Shown one piece after another: positions 1 to 10,022 of a DNA stretch of 64,000 bases. Position 1 is the stretch's first letter; the number at the start of each line of letters is the position of its first letter. Source of the stretch: Dendrolimus kikuchii (lineage: Eukaryota; Arthropoda; Insecta; Lepidoptera; Lasiocampidae); the NCBI GenBank assembly GCA_019925095.2, contig CM034389.1, forward strand, positions 26,338,935-26,402,934, in the 5' to 3' direction. Both the position numbers and the translations under genes were made by a program. Under the pieces are notes generated by a model, which did no database searches, had not been told where the DNA came from, and worked only from the letters and a program-made list of their open reading frames with translations.

Positions 1-368
1 GTGCCAACAGTAAACTTTCTTTTCTTTCCTTTCCTTTTATTGTCTTGGTCTTATTGAGTATGCATTGTTTGCTACAACTCCATTAATTCTTCAAAAAGTA
101 ATTCTGTAACATACTTCTGTACAAAACTTATAAAAAAAAGGATTTGAGATATAAATAGAATATGAAATATAAAGAAAAACAATATTTAGCTAGACGTGTT
201 GCTGGGGAGTTTCTGGCCGCTTCTTCTCCTTTACAGCATCAACACGTTGCGAAGCGGTGTACATAGAATAGGAAGTAAAAATTAAATTTTAACTTACATG
301 TATGACCTTCAAAAAGTGTTCTCCAGTGGTACTTATTTTGAATAAAAACTTTTGAATTTGAATTTCAT
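1..368 (+). repeat. Family H LINE 3' end (CR1/Jockey-like)
   Basis: The 3' part of a non-LTR retrotransposon, cut by the window edge on its 5' side. It is a close inverted copy of 62100-62460 and ends in an imperfect repeat of TTGAATT. The minus-strand copy near 62.1-62.85 kb keeps the end of a reverse-transcriptase reading frame, which sets the orientation. No coding remains here. The exact LINE clade is inferred, not shown. Confidence 0.7.
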
Positions 369-782
369 TTAGGTCACATATTACATTACGTATCATATCC
401 TATCATTAACAAACAAGGTAGGTACTTATTAATGTTCAAATACATTAAAATTTCAGCAAGAACAGATTCTGACAAATCCTTATTAGTTATCAAGCTGTCA
501 GATTTATCAAAGCGTTAACACAGATGTTCACGCACGTCGGCTTTAAACGTGAGAAAACTCAATGTTTTAAAGAAAATTGCGAAAAGGTCGCGTCAAATGT
601 AGTGAAACAAGAACGTGCGAGCGGACTGAGTATTCAATGAAGAACGAATTTCGGATTTATCACGCCGAGTTCCTGAAACGTAATGGCCTGTAAGGAGAAT
701 CGTTACGCTCAATTGGTTTTGGATGTTTAATTTTTGAGTATACCAAGTTCATGAATCAACTGGAGAGGTTAATTTTAGAGAA
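369..782. other. No gene or clear repeat seen
   Basis: AT-rich sequence without a convincing reading frame. No match to another part of the window was noticed. Confidence 0.5.
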
Positions 783-1631
783 GAGATGATCAAGCAGATA
801 AACTAGTATTCGCAACAGGATAGGCCTTGAAGGAAACCAAAGACAGAATCTAGCAGAAAATAGTCTAAAAATGACGAAACTTTGAAAATGAAATATAAAA
901 CTTAAGGAATTATCATACATACATACGTACATAGCTTCACGCCAGTTCCCTTGCTGGGTAGGCACGAACAACAGAGCGCCATTCAGACTTATTCTTAGAC
1001 ACCTCACTTGCTTCTTTGACATTCATAACTCTTGTCATGCACGCTCGTCTGTTCTTAAGGCTCCTGACATCACCTTCTGCTAGTACACGATCTATTTGAT
1101 CATGGAAGGTGTGTAGTGGCCTTCCACGACTTCTGCATCCATCCACTTTTGCATTGTATATCTTTTATCATGCATTCTTTCCACATGCTCGAACCACCGG
1201 AGCATTCCTTTCCTTACCTTCACCCCGACACTCTCTTTCAGACCAACTCTCTTTCTTACTTCGGTATTACGAATGCGGTCCGCGAGCGTCACTCCGCAGA
1301 TTTTGCGCAGTGCTCGCATCTCGACCGCGTTTACTCTACTTTCATGCTCTCTCTTCCATACCCAACTCTCGCTTCCATACGTGAGCGTAGGTACCAGCAC
1401 CGCGTTGTGTATGGCAAGCTGAGCCTTCTGGCTGGAATTATCATCATGGATGAAATTAAAAACTTTATGCATAGATTTTAATTTCATCCTGATGATAATC
1501 CCTTGAGTTTTATATTTCATTTTCAAAGTTATAATTTTCATCATTTTTAGACTATTTTCTGCTAGATTCTAACTTTGGTTTCCTTCAAGGCTGATTCTGT
1601 TGCGAATAGTAGTTTATCTGCTTATCTATAA
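783..1631. mobile_element. Inverted-repeat (MITE-like) element, interrupted by a LINE
   Basis: The left arm, about 790-915, and the right arm, about 1490-1625, are inverted copies about 130 bp long with few differences. Shared blocks include GCAGATAAACTA and TCTAGCAGAAAATAGTCTA. Without the RTE-like insertion at 916-1433 the element would be a near-palindrome of roughly 320 bp. No transposase is present. The superfamily is unknown because the outer duplication was not resolved. Confidence 0.65.
916..1433 (-). mobile_element. Family A, RTE-like LINE 3' end, 5'-truncated
   Basis: On the minus strand it encodes the C-terminal part of a non-LTR reverse transcriptase, with motifs LVPTLTYGSESWVWKREHE, LRKICGVTLADR, RWFEHVER and AYPARELA, then an ATGT-type tail. 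Flanks carry an 11-bp target duplication, GGAATTATCAT (906-916 and 1434-1444), showing insertion into the inverted-repeat element around it. The frame is partly disrupted. RTE clade is my best reading. Confidence 0.8.
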
Positions 1632-1639
1632 TATTATAG

Positions 1640-1774
1640 ATGAGCATGACAAGAGTTATGAATGTCAAAGAGGCAAGTGAGGTATGTAAGAATAAGCCTA
1701 AATGGCGCTCCGTTGTTCGTGCCTACCCCGCAAGGGAACTGGCGTGAAGTTATGTATGTATGTATGTATGTATA
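1640..1774 (+). mobile_element. Family A, RTE-like LINE 3' fragment
   Basis: Plus-strand copy of only the last 135 bp of family A, ending in (TATG)n. It lies just outside the right arm of the 783-1631 element. Confidence 0.75.
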
Positions 1775-1837
1775 ATATTATAAAATTATAAACATGCCGT
1801 GTCTGTAAATTGAAGCAATTTCAGAAAAATTACTAGT

Positions 1838-2687
1838 TTAGACTATATAAACAATGGAGAACACTGCAATTTTTTTTACATTTTTTTGTCTCTTCGTCGG
1901 TTTGTCTGTTGATTCATGTAATAACTACTGGGTCGATTTTGGTGCGGTTTTCGTTGATCGCTAGCTCATTCTGAGACTTAAACTCTGCGCTACTTTTTAT
2001 CCTGGGAATCCCGCGGTCATTTTTCTGGGAATGATTTAAAATAGCCAGATTAAAATAAAAAATCGTATTTCTGTGATTTTTTTACTGATCGTTAGCAAAT
2101 TTAATTTAACTAGTGTTCGCCCGTAATAATTAATTTATATTATAAATTTAAACGTTATTAAGGTTCTGATGTCACAGCCTATAACTTCTATAATCACATA
2201 TTTCGCCAAGGCTATATGCACTGTTAATTTGACTTTAACAATAAACAAAAGAGTATATATGCGTGTGTGTGTCAAATACATGGTAGTGTGTGTAATGTTT
2301 TTTCTATCGATTTAATGTATTTATTATGCATTTTTTTTTTAAATATTAGTATTCTGCACTCCTTCTCTATATAAGCTATAAGTGTGCGAAATTTCATACT
2401 CCTCCGTCCGCGCAATTCTCGTAAAAAGGGGTACAAAATTTTTGTTGCGCTTTTGCTTCACGTATTAATATATAGATAAAATGTGTGATATTTTTTGTAT
2501 CCTGGAAATCCCGCGGGATATTTCCCGGAAGCGGTTTGTAGTTGTTCGTATGCGAAAAATTAGCTTATTCCGATATGGTTTGCACTAAAACGATAGAGTA
2601 CATTCATTTTTCAAATGCTGCGGTATTTTGCGTCCCGAGAATCCCGTAGGAATTTAAAGTCAAGCGTAGACGAAGTTGCGGGCATAA
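1838..2687 (+). repeat. Family I repeat (Helitron-like), split by a Helitron
   Basis: Two parts, 1838-2109 and 2477-2687, resemble the repeat at 18210-19030. Both contain a recurring block of the type 'CCTGG.AATCCCGCGG' followed by a TTCC-rich stretch. The family D Helitron at 2110-2476 sits between them. The right edge resembles a Helitron 3' hairpin (GACGAAGTTGCGGGC) but lacks CTAG. Confidence 0.45.
2110..2476 (-). mobile_element. Non-autonomous Helitron, family D
   Basis: On the minus strand it begins TCTATATATTAATACG and ends CTAG, between host A and T, as Helitrons do. Five related copies occur at 38.1, 41.8, 55.4, 61.6 kb and, 3' end only, 5.7 kb. No Rep/helicase coding. The usual 3' hairpin is degenerate in this copy. 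Confidence 0.75.
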
Positions 2688-2995
2688 CCTTGTAGTGGAA
2701 CACTTACAAGCCAATAGATGGCGCTGTGCAATAATTGATGTCACAAACGTTTCCCGAAACATACAAAGAATATATACAAAATTTCAACCATAACAGATGG
2801 GGCCTAGGCCTGCGAGGAAGAACATTAGCCTCGCTGAAAGATCTTCCTTTAAGACGGAGGAGCATTCCATCTCACTCCTCCACCCTATAGGGGCTCACCC
2901 TTCATTCTAGTTTTTGTATAAGACTGAATGAATGATTTTTGATCTGCAGAGATACAGTTAGTAGAATGTCGAAATAGCTAGTAATATTATATATA
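2688..2995. other. No gene or clear repeat seen
   Basis: Moderately GC-rich spacer. No reading frame or copy elsewhere in the window was recognised. Confidence 0.45.
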
Positions 2996-3235
2996 GACGG
3001 CCTCTGTGGTTGAGCGGGCTAAGCCTTTGGCGGCTTACCTCACTGGAACGCAGAGGCTCCGGGTTCGATTCCTGGTATGGTAAATTTTGGAAACGAATTT
3101 TCTCCGTTATTTACTACGGTCTGGGTGTCTGGAATCGGCCCCAAAGTGGCCCGTTGTATATTACCCATAACACAAGCGTAACTTGCTTAATTTGGGGATA
3201 TACAGTGTATGTTTGTCTGCCGATTTATTTATTTA
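2996..3235 (+). mobile_element. Family C tRNA-derived SINE
   Basis: The head has an A box TGGTTGAGCGG (fits TRGYNNAGNNG) and a B box GGTTCGATTCC, the internal RNA polymerase III promoter of tRNA genes. A tRNA-unrelated body and a TTATTT-rich tail follow. Other copies are at 9.8, 11.3, 31.6, 41.5 and 56.6 kb. Confidence 0.85.
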
Positions 3236-3299
3236 TATAGTATATATTAGTATTTAGGTGTATACTGATTATAATACTTAGGTACGTAGGTAAATCTTA

Positions 3300-3400
3300 A
3301 TCAAACAGAAGTGGAAAACCTCAAAAGATAGTACAAAGGGCGGCCTAACGTTAATAAACGATCTCTTTCAAGCAACCCTTTGCAGAGATTAATACATTTT
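3300..3400 (-). repeat. Fragment of a LINE 3' untranslated region
   Basis: Contains CAAAGGGCGGCCTAACG followed by a GATCTCTTTCAAGCAACCC-like segment, also present near 37140-37190. Probably the 3' untranslated part of an old LINE in minus orientation. Confidence 0.4.
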
Positions 3401-3525
3401 TAAAACTGACAGTGCTAAAGTCTACAAATAGTGATGTTAAGTATAAAGATTGCATATAAGTAAAAAACAATACAACTATATATACATATGTATACACACA
3501 CGTATATATATACACATACATATAA

Positions 3526-3598
3526 GCACAAATCTTAATATATGTAAATTACGTGTCACGTTGTTTGTTCGAATGGACTCCTAAACTACTTGACCGAT
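3526..3598 (+). mobile_element. 5' end of a family E Helitron, truncated
   Basis: Begins TCTTAATATATGTAAATTAC after an A and matches the first about 70 bp of the complete copy at 37640-37848. It stops abruptly where a family B SINE tail starts. Confidence 0.6.
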
Positions 3599-3693
3599 TA
3601 AATGTCCATAGACGATGGTAACCACTTTCCATCCAGTGGGCCGTCTGCTTGTCTGCTGAACTCCTGCAATAAAAAAAATAAAAAAAAAATTAC
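3599..3693 (+). mobile_element. Family B SINE-like tail
   Basis: The last part of family B, starting ATGTCCATAGACGATGG and ending CTCCTGCAATAAAA plus an A-rich run. Fused directly to a Helitron 5' end. Confidence 0.7.
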
Positions 3694-3712
3694 ATACAGA
3701 TTATACACATAG

Positions 3713-3825
3713 CATATTTTGAGAACTTGTACGCCGCATTTTCAGCAAACGAGGTCTGCACTCAGCATATTGCTGTGCTGGAATTATATCTGCAACAACG
3801 CTCATTTTCACTGCACACCTTCCTA
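3713..3825 (+). repeat. Unclassified dispersed repeat J
   Basis: An inverted copy lies at about 8420-8530. The shared core includes ACGCCGCATTTTCAGCAAAC and TTGCTGTGC. No coding or terminal structure was recognised. Confidence 0.5.
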
Positions 3826-4492
3826 TAAATGCTTTTTTATTTCGTAATCTTAACGTGGCTTGAAGAGATCATGAAGTTTGGCCAATAATAATAGTGTAAC
3901 ATAAAAATCTGGGTATAAAAGTTATCAAAGAAATAACGCAGATAAGTTTATAGTACAAAATGTTGTTATTAATTTAATTGAATTGTTAATATCTTTAATA
4001 TACTGAATTTTCTCAATGTCACTGTCGTGCTATCAATATATTAACCGCCTAAATAAAAAATCCGCCTTCGTATATCCATCATTACGTTAATTGATATTTA
4101 TTTCCACGTGGGTAGGCTATAGTAGGTAATTTGTCAGTTCGCATACCACGGCCTTATACGCGGCACGGCTGGCTCGTATTGTTTTTCTCTTCGATTTGTT
4201 TCACGGAATTTAGCATTTGCATATTACTAGGTAGGAGTGCATGGATCAATATAGTAATATATAAAGATAGAACAGTAAAAACTATAACTTTGGATTAAAA
4301 AATATTTTTAAAGAAACAGATTTTAATTATAAAATTCTTTACTGTTACGGTAGTCCACTAAGTCCATGTGTCTTTTTAATTATCTAAGTCTCGATTCTAC
4401 TAATGTAAGTATAAATAAGGTTATACTTGCTATTCCAGCGGGATAGACAGATGACAGAGGTATGATATAAATGTTTTACTAACTACAAAAGT
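3826..4492. other. No gene or clear repeat seen
   Basis: AT-rich with a more GC-rich island near 4120-4180. Nothing recognised. Confidence 0.45.
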
Positions 4493-4639
4493 CAGGAGCC
4501 TTAAGAACAGACGAGCGTGCATGACAAGAGTTATGAATGTCAAAGAAGCAAGTGAGGTGTATAAGAATAAGCCTAAATGGCGCTCTGTTGTTCGTGCCTA
4601 CCCCGCAAGGGAACTGGCGTGAAGTTATGTATGTATGTA
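4493..4639 (+). mobile_element. Family A, RTE-like LINE 3' fragment
   Basis: Last about 145 bp of family A, from CAGGAGCCTTAAGAACAGAC to the (TATG)n tail. Heavily 5'-truncated. Confidence 0.75.
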
Positions 4640-4857
4640 GACTCAAATTTCGATTGGATTTATCGCAAATTTTACATACTACCCACATTTTTAACACGCT
4701 TATATTAGATTGACCTACATAAACGGAAGTCCAAAATTTGACAAATTGACAAAAACATTAGTTTCAATGTAAAAAAGCGTGGGGTATTTAATAATTAATT
4801 GTACAGTTACTAAAAAAATATAGTAATCCAGACGGATCATTTCTATCTTTCAATTTG

Positions 4858-5155
4858 GTTGGATCAACCAAAGTGATACATATAAACATGAACTAGAATC
4901 ATTTACATACATACATACATACATAACTTCACGCCAATTCCCTTGCGGGGTAGGCACGAACAACAGAGCGCCATTTAGGCTTATTCTTACACACCTCACT
5001 TGGTTCTTTGAAATTCATAACTCTTGTCATGCACGCTCGTCTGTTCTTAAAGCTCCTGACATCACCTTCTAGAATCATTTAATGCCATTGAATACTTAAG
5101 TCCTTTCAGATCTGTGCCTTTCAACCAAATTTTTTAATTTCGTTGATCCATCTAA
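4858..5155. mobile_element. Possible MITE interrupted by a LINE
   Basis: The left end reads TTGGATCAACCAAAGTGAT and the right end TTTCGTTGATCC, and a similar sequence occurs near 27120-27255. The RTE-like fragment 4906-5068 is inserted in it. Terminal repeats are imperfect, so this is tentative. Confidence 0.35.
4906..5068 (-). mobile_element. Family A, RTE-like LINE 3' fragment with target duplication
   Basis: Minus-strand fragment with an ATGT tail. AGAATCATTTA occurs on both sides (4895-4905 and 5071-5081), an 11-bp target duplication. It supports retrotransposition with 5' truncation as the origin of the short family A copies. Confidence 0.8.
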
Positions 5156-5208
5156 CATTAAGATAGCATAAAAATCACTCCACTATTGTTTACATTATAA
5201 AATATTTA

Positions 5209-5390
5209 CTAGCGGTCGCGGCAGACGTTGTCCTGCCCTGAAAAAATAAAAATCTATAACACGATTCCAGCGCCACCTACCGGGTCTAATTGTAAGTCTA
5301 ATCCACCCCGGGACCCACTGACACGGAACACACATAAAAATTCATCAAAATCGTAGAACCCGATTCCAGCGCCAAGTATTTTGTTTATAT
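5209..5390 (-). mobile_element. Helitron 3' end (118-bp-unit family)
   Basis: Plus-strand left edge is A followed by CTAGCGGTCGCGGCAGACG. On the minus strand this gives a hairpin (GCAGGACAACGTCTGC) a few bases before CTAG. Contains the 'CCAGCGCCACCTACCGG' block that forms the 118-bp tandem unit at 28.6-29.5 kb. The 5' end was not found. Confidence 0.65.
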
Positions 5391-5689
5391 TGATGAGTTA
5401 CATTATTGAAGTTTTAGTAGGGTAGAGTAGTTTTATATATTAGGGCGGGTCAAATTGTATGGAACGATTTTTTTTGATGAAGCGTATAGCAAAAACGTAA
5501 TTTATAGGTGATTCTGAGAAATTTTGCTCAAGAGACTATAGCTCTAAGTCGGATTTGGAGCCCCCCAAAATTTCAAAATAGAAATTTTTCCATATATACA
5601 TAGAACAATTTAATTAAATTCGTCATAAAATCGGATAGAATTATAGTATATTTCTCAATCTGGGCTTGTTTGAAAGGTATTTTGATCAC
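5391..5689. other. Unassigned, possibly Helitron interior
   Basis: AT-rich, no reading frame. It leads into a family D Helitron 3' end, so it may be the body of a longer Helitron variant. Confidence 0.3.
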
Positions 5690-5827
5690 CTTTCAGAATC
5701 TATCAATATATATATAGTATAGTTACTAAACACATATATACTCTCTTGTTGTTGCCTTGGAGAAATTTGTGATTATAGAGGTATAGTTTTTGACAACAAA
5801 TTATTATGGTCGAATTTCGACCACTAG
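5690..5827 (+). mobile_element. Helitron family D, 3' end
   Basis: Ends with the palindrome GGTCGAATTTCGACC followed by CTAG and T, as in the other family D copies. Upstream sequence differs from them, so this may be a related subfamily. Confidence 0.6.
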
Positions 5828-6296
5828 TATTAATTAACAGCTAGTTTTAAGGGTTTCCTAAAACCGTGTTGAAAATTAAAATAGCTCTTTTGTATATTTC
5901 AGCGATTAGACTGATTATTACAGATATTTTAAACAAGTGGTTTACCGACAACTATAAACATCATGGTTGTCCAAACTTATGTATACTGTCAACTGCGACC
6001 TTTGTTTCGTTTACAAAGTTGACCTCTTATAGTTTAAAAAAGACCATTGGGTCGATAAAAACCATCTCCCAACGTAAGCTCCATCAATATTAATCGGTTT
6101 GCTATTAAATGAAGACTATCATCATTTTGGATTTTATTACTGTCGTTTTAATAAATAGATTCAAACAATATCTACCATTTTTTTTATAATGGATATATTT
6201 TACTTCTATTGATATTAACAATTTGTGGATTATTTATTTACAATTAGCAAACTTTTTAAATATAAATTAGTATAAGATATCACACAGTGTAATAAA
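5828..6296. other. No gene or clear repeat seen
   Basis: AT-rich. A 75-codon open frame at 5866-6093 has no recognisable feature. Confidence 0.4.
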
Positions 6297-6632
6297 GAGA
6301 GTGTCGGGTTGAAAGTAAGGAAAGGAGTGCTCCGGTGGTTCGGGCATGTGGAAAGAATGCATGATGAAAGAATGACTAAACAGATATACAATGCAAAAGT
6401 GGATGGATACAGAAGTCGTGGAAGGCCACGATACACCTTCCACGATCAAATTGATCGTGTACTAGCAGAAGGTGATGTCAGGAGCCTTAAGACCAGACAA
6501 GCCTGCATGACAAGATTTATGAATGTGAAAGAAGCAAGTGAGGTGTGTAAGAATAAGCCTAAATGGCGCTCTGCTGATCGTGCCTACCCCGCAAGGGAAC
6601 TGGCGTGAAGTTATGTATGTATGTATGTATGT
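6297..6632 (+). mobile_element. Family A, RTE-like LINE 3' end
   Basis: Encodes the end of a reverse transcriptase, with RWFGHVERMHDERMTKQIYN and AYPARELA, then a stop and (TATG)n. Flanked by a 13-bp duplication with one mismatch: ACAGTGTAATAAA (6284-6296) and ACAGTGTAGTAAA (6633-6645). The frame is open for 99 codons, but this is a 5'-truncated dead copy. Confidence 0.8.
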
Positions 6633-6944
6633 ACAGTGTAGTAAATGATAAAATAGTTCATATAAAAAATTACAATTGGTATACAAGTCCTTGAACAGAA
6701 AGCTGAGTACAGAGCAATGTAGTATGGGTTGGTTATTTTGGTTCATAATTACGCTTTCAACTCTTCTTCTGAAAGTTGCAATTTTTATTTCTATTTTCAT
6801 TACGTGATAAATGTACATGAAATAAACAATTTCACAACCTGATAACTTACCTGTAAAACGGATCATTTCAGGGCATGGCCGTTTATATTTAGTTTATATA
6901 GTAGGAATGTAGAATATAATAACCATTTATAATGTTTTTTTTTA

Positions 6945-7364
6945 TAGCTGGAGTACAGCAAACAGGCTGACGGCCCACCTGGTGGAAAGCGGTTACCGTC
7001 GCCTATGGACGTTTGCAACATCAGAGATGTCGCCAACGCGCTGCCGGCCTCGAAGAAATTTTATGACACCCTTTTTGAAGAACTCCATATCGTAGCGCTG
7101 TGGGAAAACCTCGGCCGGGAGCTTATTCCAAATCCCCACGGTACGCGAGAGAAACGTTCTACAGAACCGTTGCGTACATGAGCGAAGCGGCTCAAGGAAG
7201 TGGGGGTGAACTCCCAATCGATGGCGAGCGGTGCGATGGTAGAAGGAGGACGAAGGCACCATTCTAAACAGTTCTTCGGAACATTCCCCGTTATACAGTC
7301 GGTAGAATACGCAGAGAGAAGCAAAGTTTCTCCTGTTTATGTTACAGTAAGATATATGAAACAT
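6945..7364 (-). pseudogene. C-terminal end of a LINE reverse transcriptase
   Basis: The minus strand encodes the last about 120 residues of a non-LTR retrotransposon ORF2 of the kind usual in moths. Motifs are ASLCVFYRLYNGECSEELF, FYHRTARHR and SRTVGIWNKLPAEVFP, ending in FLRGRQRV. It stops at 6993 and continues into a short 3' untranslated tail with a terminal A-run (T-run on +). The tail (ATGTTGCAAACGTCCATAGG and on) is closely similar to the tail of family B, so this LINE is a candidate source of family B's 3' end. 5'-truncated, no catalytic domain. Likely CR1/Jockey-type. Confidence 0.75.
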
Positions 7365-7452
7365 TTATAGGTTTATACCAAAGAGAATTGTTGCCTCATG
7401 TCAGTGACGTGGCAATAGTAGACAATCGCTGTATCCGACGATATTCGATTAG

Positions 7453-7768
7453 ATCCGTGCAGGGACGGAGAAAGAATACAAGTTCCTGCGGCCAAGCGGC
7501 CTGTCGTAAGACGCGACAAAACAACCCACAGCCAGGTAGTAGGGCATTTGTCCGACTGGATGGCTATCACCCCTGGTCTAAAGTATGTCGCCATAACAAC
7601 CTTGAATTGTGTTCCGGCATTAGTGACCAGGTTCCAGTCTCCCTTAAGAGAGCAGCAGCGCATTTGTAGCAACTTTCGTGTTGCAAATGTCCATAGGCGA
7701 TGGTAACCGCTTTCCTTCAAGTGGGCCGTCTGCGTGTCTGCTGATCTCCTGCAATGAAAAAAAAAAAA
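7453..7768 (+). mobile_element. Family B SINE-like element, full length
   Basis: Runs from ATCCGTGCAGGGACGGAG to CTCCTGCAATGAAAA plus A's, about 316 bp. At least seven other copies in the window start at the same base, so the 5' end is a real boundary and not random truncation. Confidence 0.75.
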
Positions 7769-7841
7769 GAATCGATACACGTTGTTATGCACAATATACA
7801 TACAAACATGTTACAATATAGACAAGCCCGAGTTATATTTT

Positions 7842-8287
7842 TACATACATACATACATACATAACTTCACGCCAGTTCCCTTGCGGGGTAGGCACGAACA
7901 ACAGAGTGCCATTTAGGCTTATTCTTACACACCTCACTGGCCTCTTTGACATTCATAACTCTTGTCATGCAAGCTCGTCTGTTCTTAAGGCTCCTGACAT
8001 CACCTTCTGCTAGTACACGATCAATTTGATCATGGAAGGTTTGTTGTGGCCTTCCACGACTTTTGCATCCATCCACTTTTGCATTGTATATCTGTTTAGT
8101 CATTCTCTCATCATGCATTCTTTCCACATGCCCGAACCACCGGAGCATTCCTTTCCTTACCTTCACCCCGACACTCTCTTTCAGACCAACTCTCTTTCTT
8201 ACTTCGGTATTACGAACGCGGTCCGCGAGCGTCACTCCGCAGATTTTGCGCAGTGCTCGCATCTCGACCGCGTTTACTCTACTTTCA
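7842..8287 (-). mobile_element. Family A, RTE-like LINE 3' end
   Basis: 446 bp on the minus strand, with an uninterrupted 131-codon C-terminal frame from MRALRKICGVTL to AYPARELA and an ATGT tail. Confidence 0.8.
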
Positions 8288-8419
8288 GTTATATTTTTTA
8301 TTTAAATTATAAAGTTAATAAAATATTTATACAGTTTATTCTATGTAAGTATATATTATTATTTACAAATTAAATTAAATTCATAAAATATTCGGGTCGT
8401 TTTAGTATTACGCCAAAAG

Positions 8420-8530
8420 GAAGGTTTGCACTGAAAATCAGCGTTGTGTCGGATATTATGCTGGCACAGCAATAAGCTGAGTGTAAACCTTGTTTGCTGA
8501 AAATGCGGCGTACAAATTCTCAAAATATGT
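8420..8530 (-). repeat. Unclassified dispersed repeat J
   Basis: Inverted copy of 3713-3825. Function and class unknown. Confidence 0.5.
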
Positions 8531-8630
8531 TATTATTTTTAAGATACACGTCGGCAATGTAAGTACTTCGCAATTTCTTCAAATATTGTTCTTTATTTCT
8601 TTCTTTCTTCTCTATATGTATATATAAGTA

Positions 8631-8818
8631 TGTCGCCATAACAACCTTGAGTTGTGTTCCGGCTTTAGTGACCAGGTTCCAGTCTCCCTTAAGAGAGCAG
8701 CAGCGCATTTGTAGCACCTTTGGTGTTGCAAATGTCTATAGGCGATGGTAACCACTTTCCATCGAGTGGCCCGTCTGCCTGTCTGTTGAACTCCTGCAAT
8801 AAAAAAAAAAAAAAAAAA
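8631..8818 (+). mobile_element. Family B SINE-like element, 5'-truncated
   Basis: Starts inside family B at GTCGCCATAACAACC and ends in AATAAA plus an A-run. Confidence 0.75.
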
Positions 8819-8875
8819 ATATATAGGTATTCATTTTAAATTCAAATTTCTATTTATTCGCAAACTTACATTTTT

Positions 8876-9067
8876 TTTATAGCTGGAGTACAGCAAAGAG
8901 GCTGACGGCCCAGCTGGTGGAAAGCGGTTAACGTCGCCTACGGACGTTTGCAACATCAGAGATGTCACCAACGCGCTGCCGGTCTCGAAGAAATTTTATG
9001 ACACCCTTTTTGAAAAACTCCATATCGTAGCGCTGTGGGAAAACCTCGGCTGGGAGCTCATTCCAGA
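8876..9067 (-). mobile_element. LINE 3' end, same family as 6945-7364
   Basis: Minus-strand copy of the last about 190 bp of the LINE at 6945-7364, including TATCGTAGCGCTGTGGG and the A-tail. 5'-truncated. Confidence 0.75.
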
Positions 9068-9421
9068 TCAGATAATTTAATTGAATAGAACTATTAAAAT
9101 AAAATACATTATTACTTATAACAACTAATGATCTTGATGAGTAGATATGAGTTTGCTACTGCAATTCAAGCAATTCTGCTTGGCCCAATTGTCGACACTG
9201 ACAGAGCGATCTCGAAAGTTCTCCCTAGACTCCTCTTTACTCGGCAACTTCCCACGTGAGTGATGGTTTCATAGGTGGCTCGGTTATGGTGGTTTCTAAT
9301 ACCATTGCGAAGCTAGTGTTGTAGTGTAGCTAATAAAGCTGTCCCACATAACATTTTACATGTTGTTTTTTTCTTATACGTAAACAAAATGGATTACCAA
9401 CATCATACTAGGGTCAGTCAT
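9068..9421. other. No gene or clear repeat seen
   Basis: Unassigned sequence. Nothing recognised on either strand. Confidence 0.4.
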
Positions 9422-9567
9422 ATCAGGAGCCTTAAGAACAGACGAGCGTGCATGACAAGAGTTATGAATGTCAAAGAAGCAAGTGAGGTGTGTAAGAATA
9501 AGCCTGAATGGTGCTCTGTTGTTCGTGCCTACCCCGCAAGGGAACTGGCGTGAAGTTATGTATGTAT
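9422..9567 (+). mobile_element. Family A, RTE-like LINE 3' fragment
   Basis: Last about 145 bp of family A, with a short TATGTATG tail. Confidence 0.75.
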
Positions 9568-9797
9568 ACTAGGGTTAAATACCGTTTAGCTTCGTAGCGT
9601 CCGCTTTGAGACCTGGGTCCGTTTGCCCACTTTTTATTCTAGAATTCATGTGCTCTTCGGCATTCTTTACTGTTAAACGGCTAGCCAAAGTCTCTTGGAG
9701 CAACCCCTGCAAGTCCTTAAATTTGTTCCCCACATAACTAGTCCGAAAAACTCGGCCTTACCAACATAAGCAACAATTTTGTAGTTTATCTACTATT

Positions 9798-10022
9798 GGC
9801 GTCTGTGGTTGAGCGGGCTAAATCTTAGCCGGCCGAATTCGATCGAACGTAGAGACTCCAGGTTCGATTCCTTGCATGATGAATTTTCTATTATTTACTT
9901 TGGTCTGGGTGTCTGGGATCAGCCCCAGATTGGTCTGTTGTGTATCACCCATAACACAAGCGTATGCTTAGCTGCTTAACTTGGGTTTATATGATGTGTG
10001 TGTTTGTCTACCGATAATTATA
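9798..10022 (+). mobile_element. Family C tRNA-derived SINE
   Basis: A box TGGTTGAGCGG and B box GGTTCGATTCC are both intact. The body is shorter than at 2996-3235, with a small deletion after the B box. Confidence 0.8.

Noticed and set aside
2996..3070. tRNA gene at the head of family C copies
   Set aside because: A and B boxes are present, but no acceptor stem pairing or plausible anticodon arm was seen, and the sequence recurs with a SINE body.
7388..7669. Cysteine/arginine-rich short open frames in family B copies
   Set aside because: They appear in whichever orientation the SINE-like element lies and carry frameshifts between copies. Explained by the repeat.
7842..8287. Family A open frames as host genes
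   Set aside because: The same C-terminal reverse-transcriptase segment occurs about 19 times with tails and target duplications.
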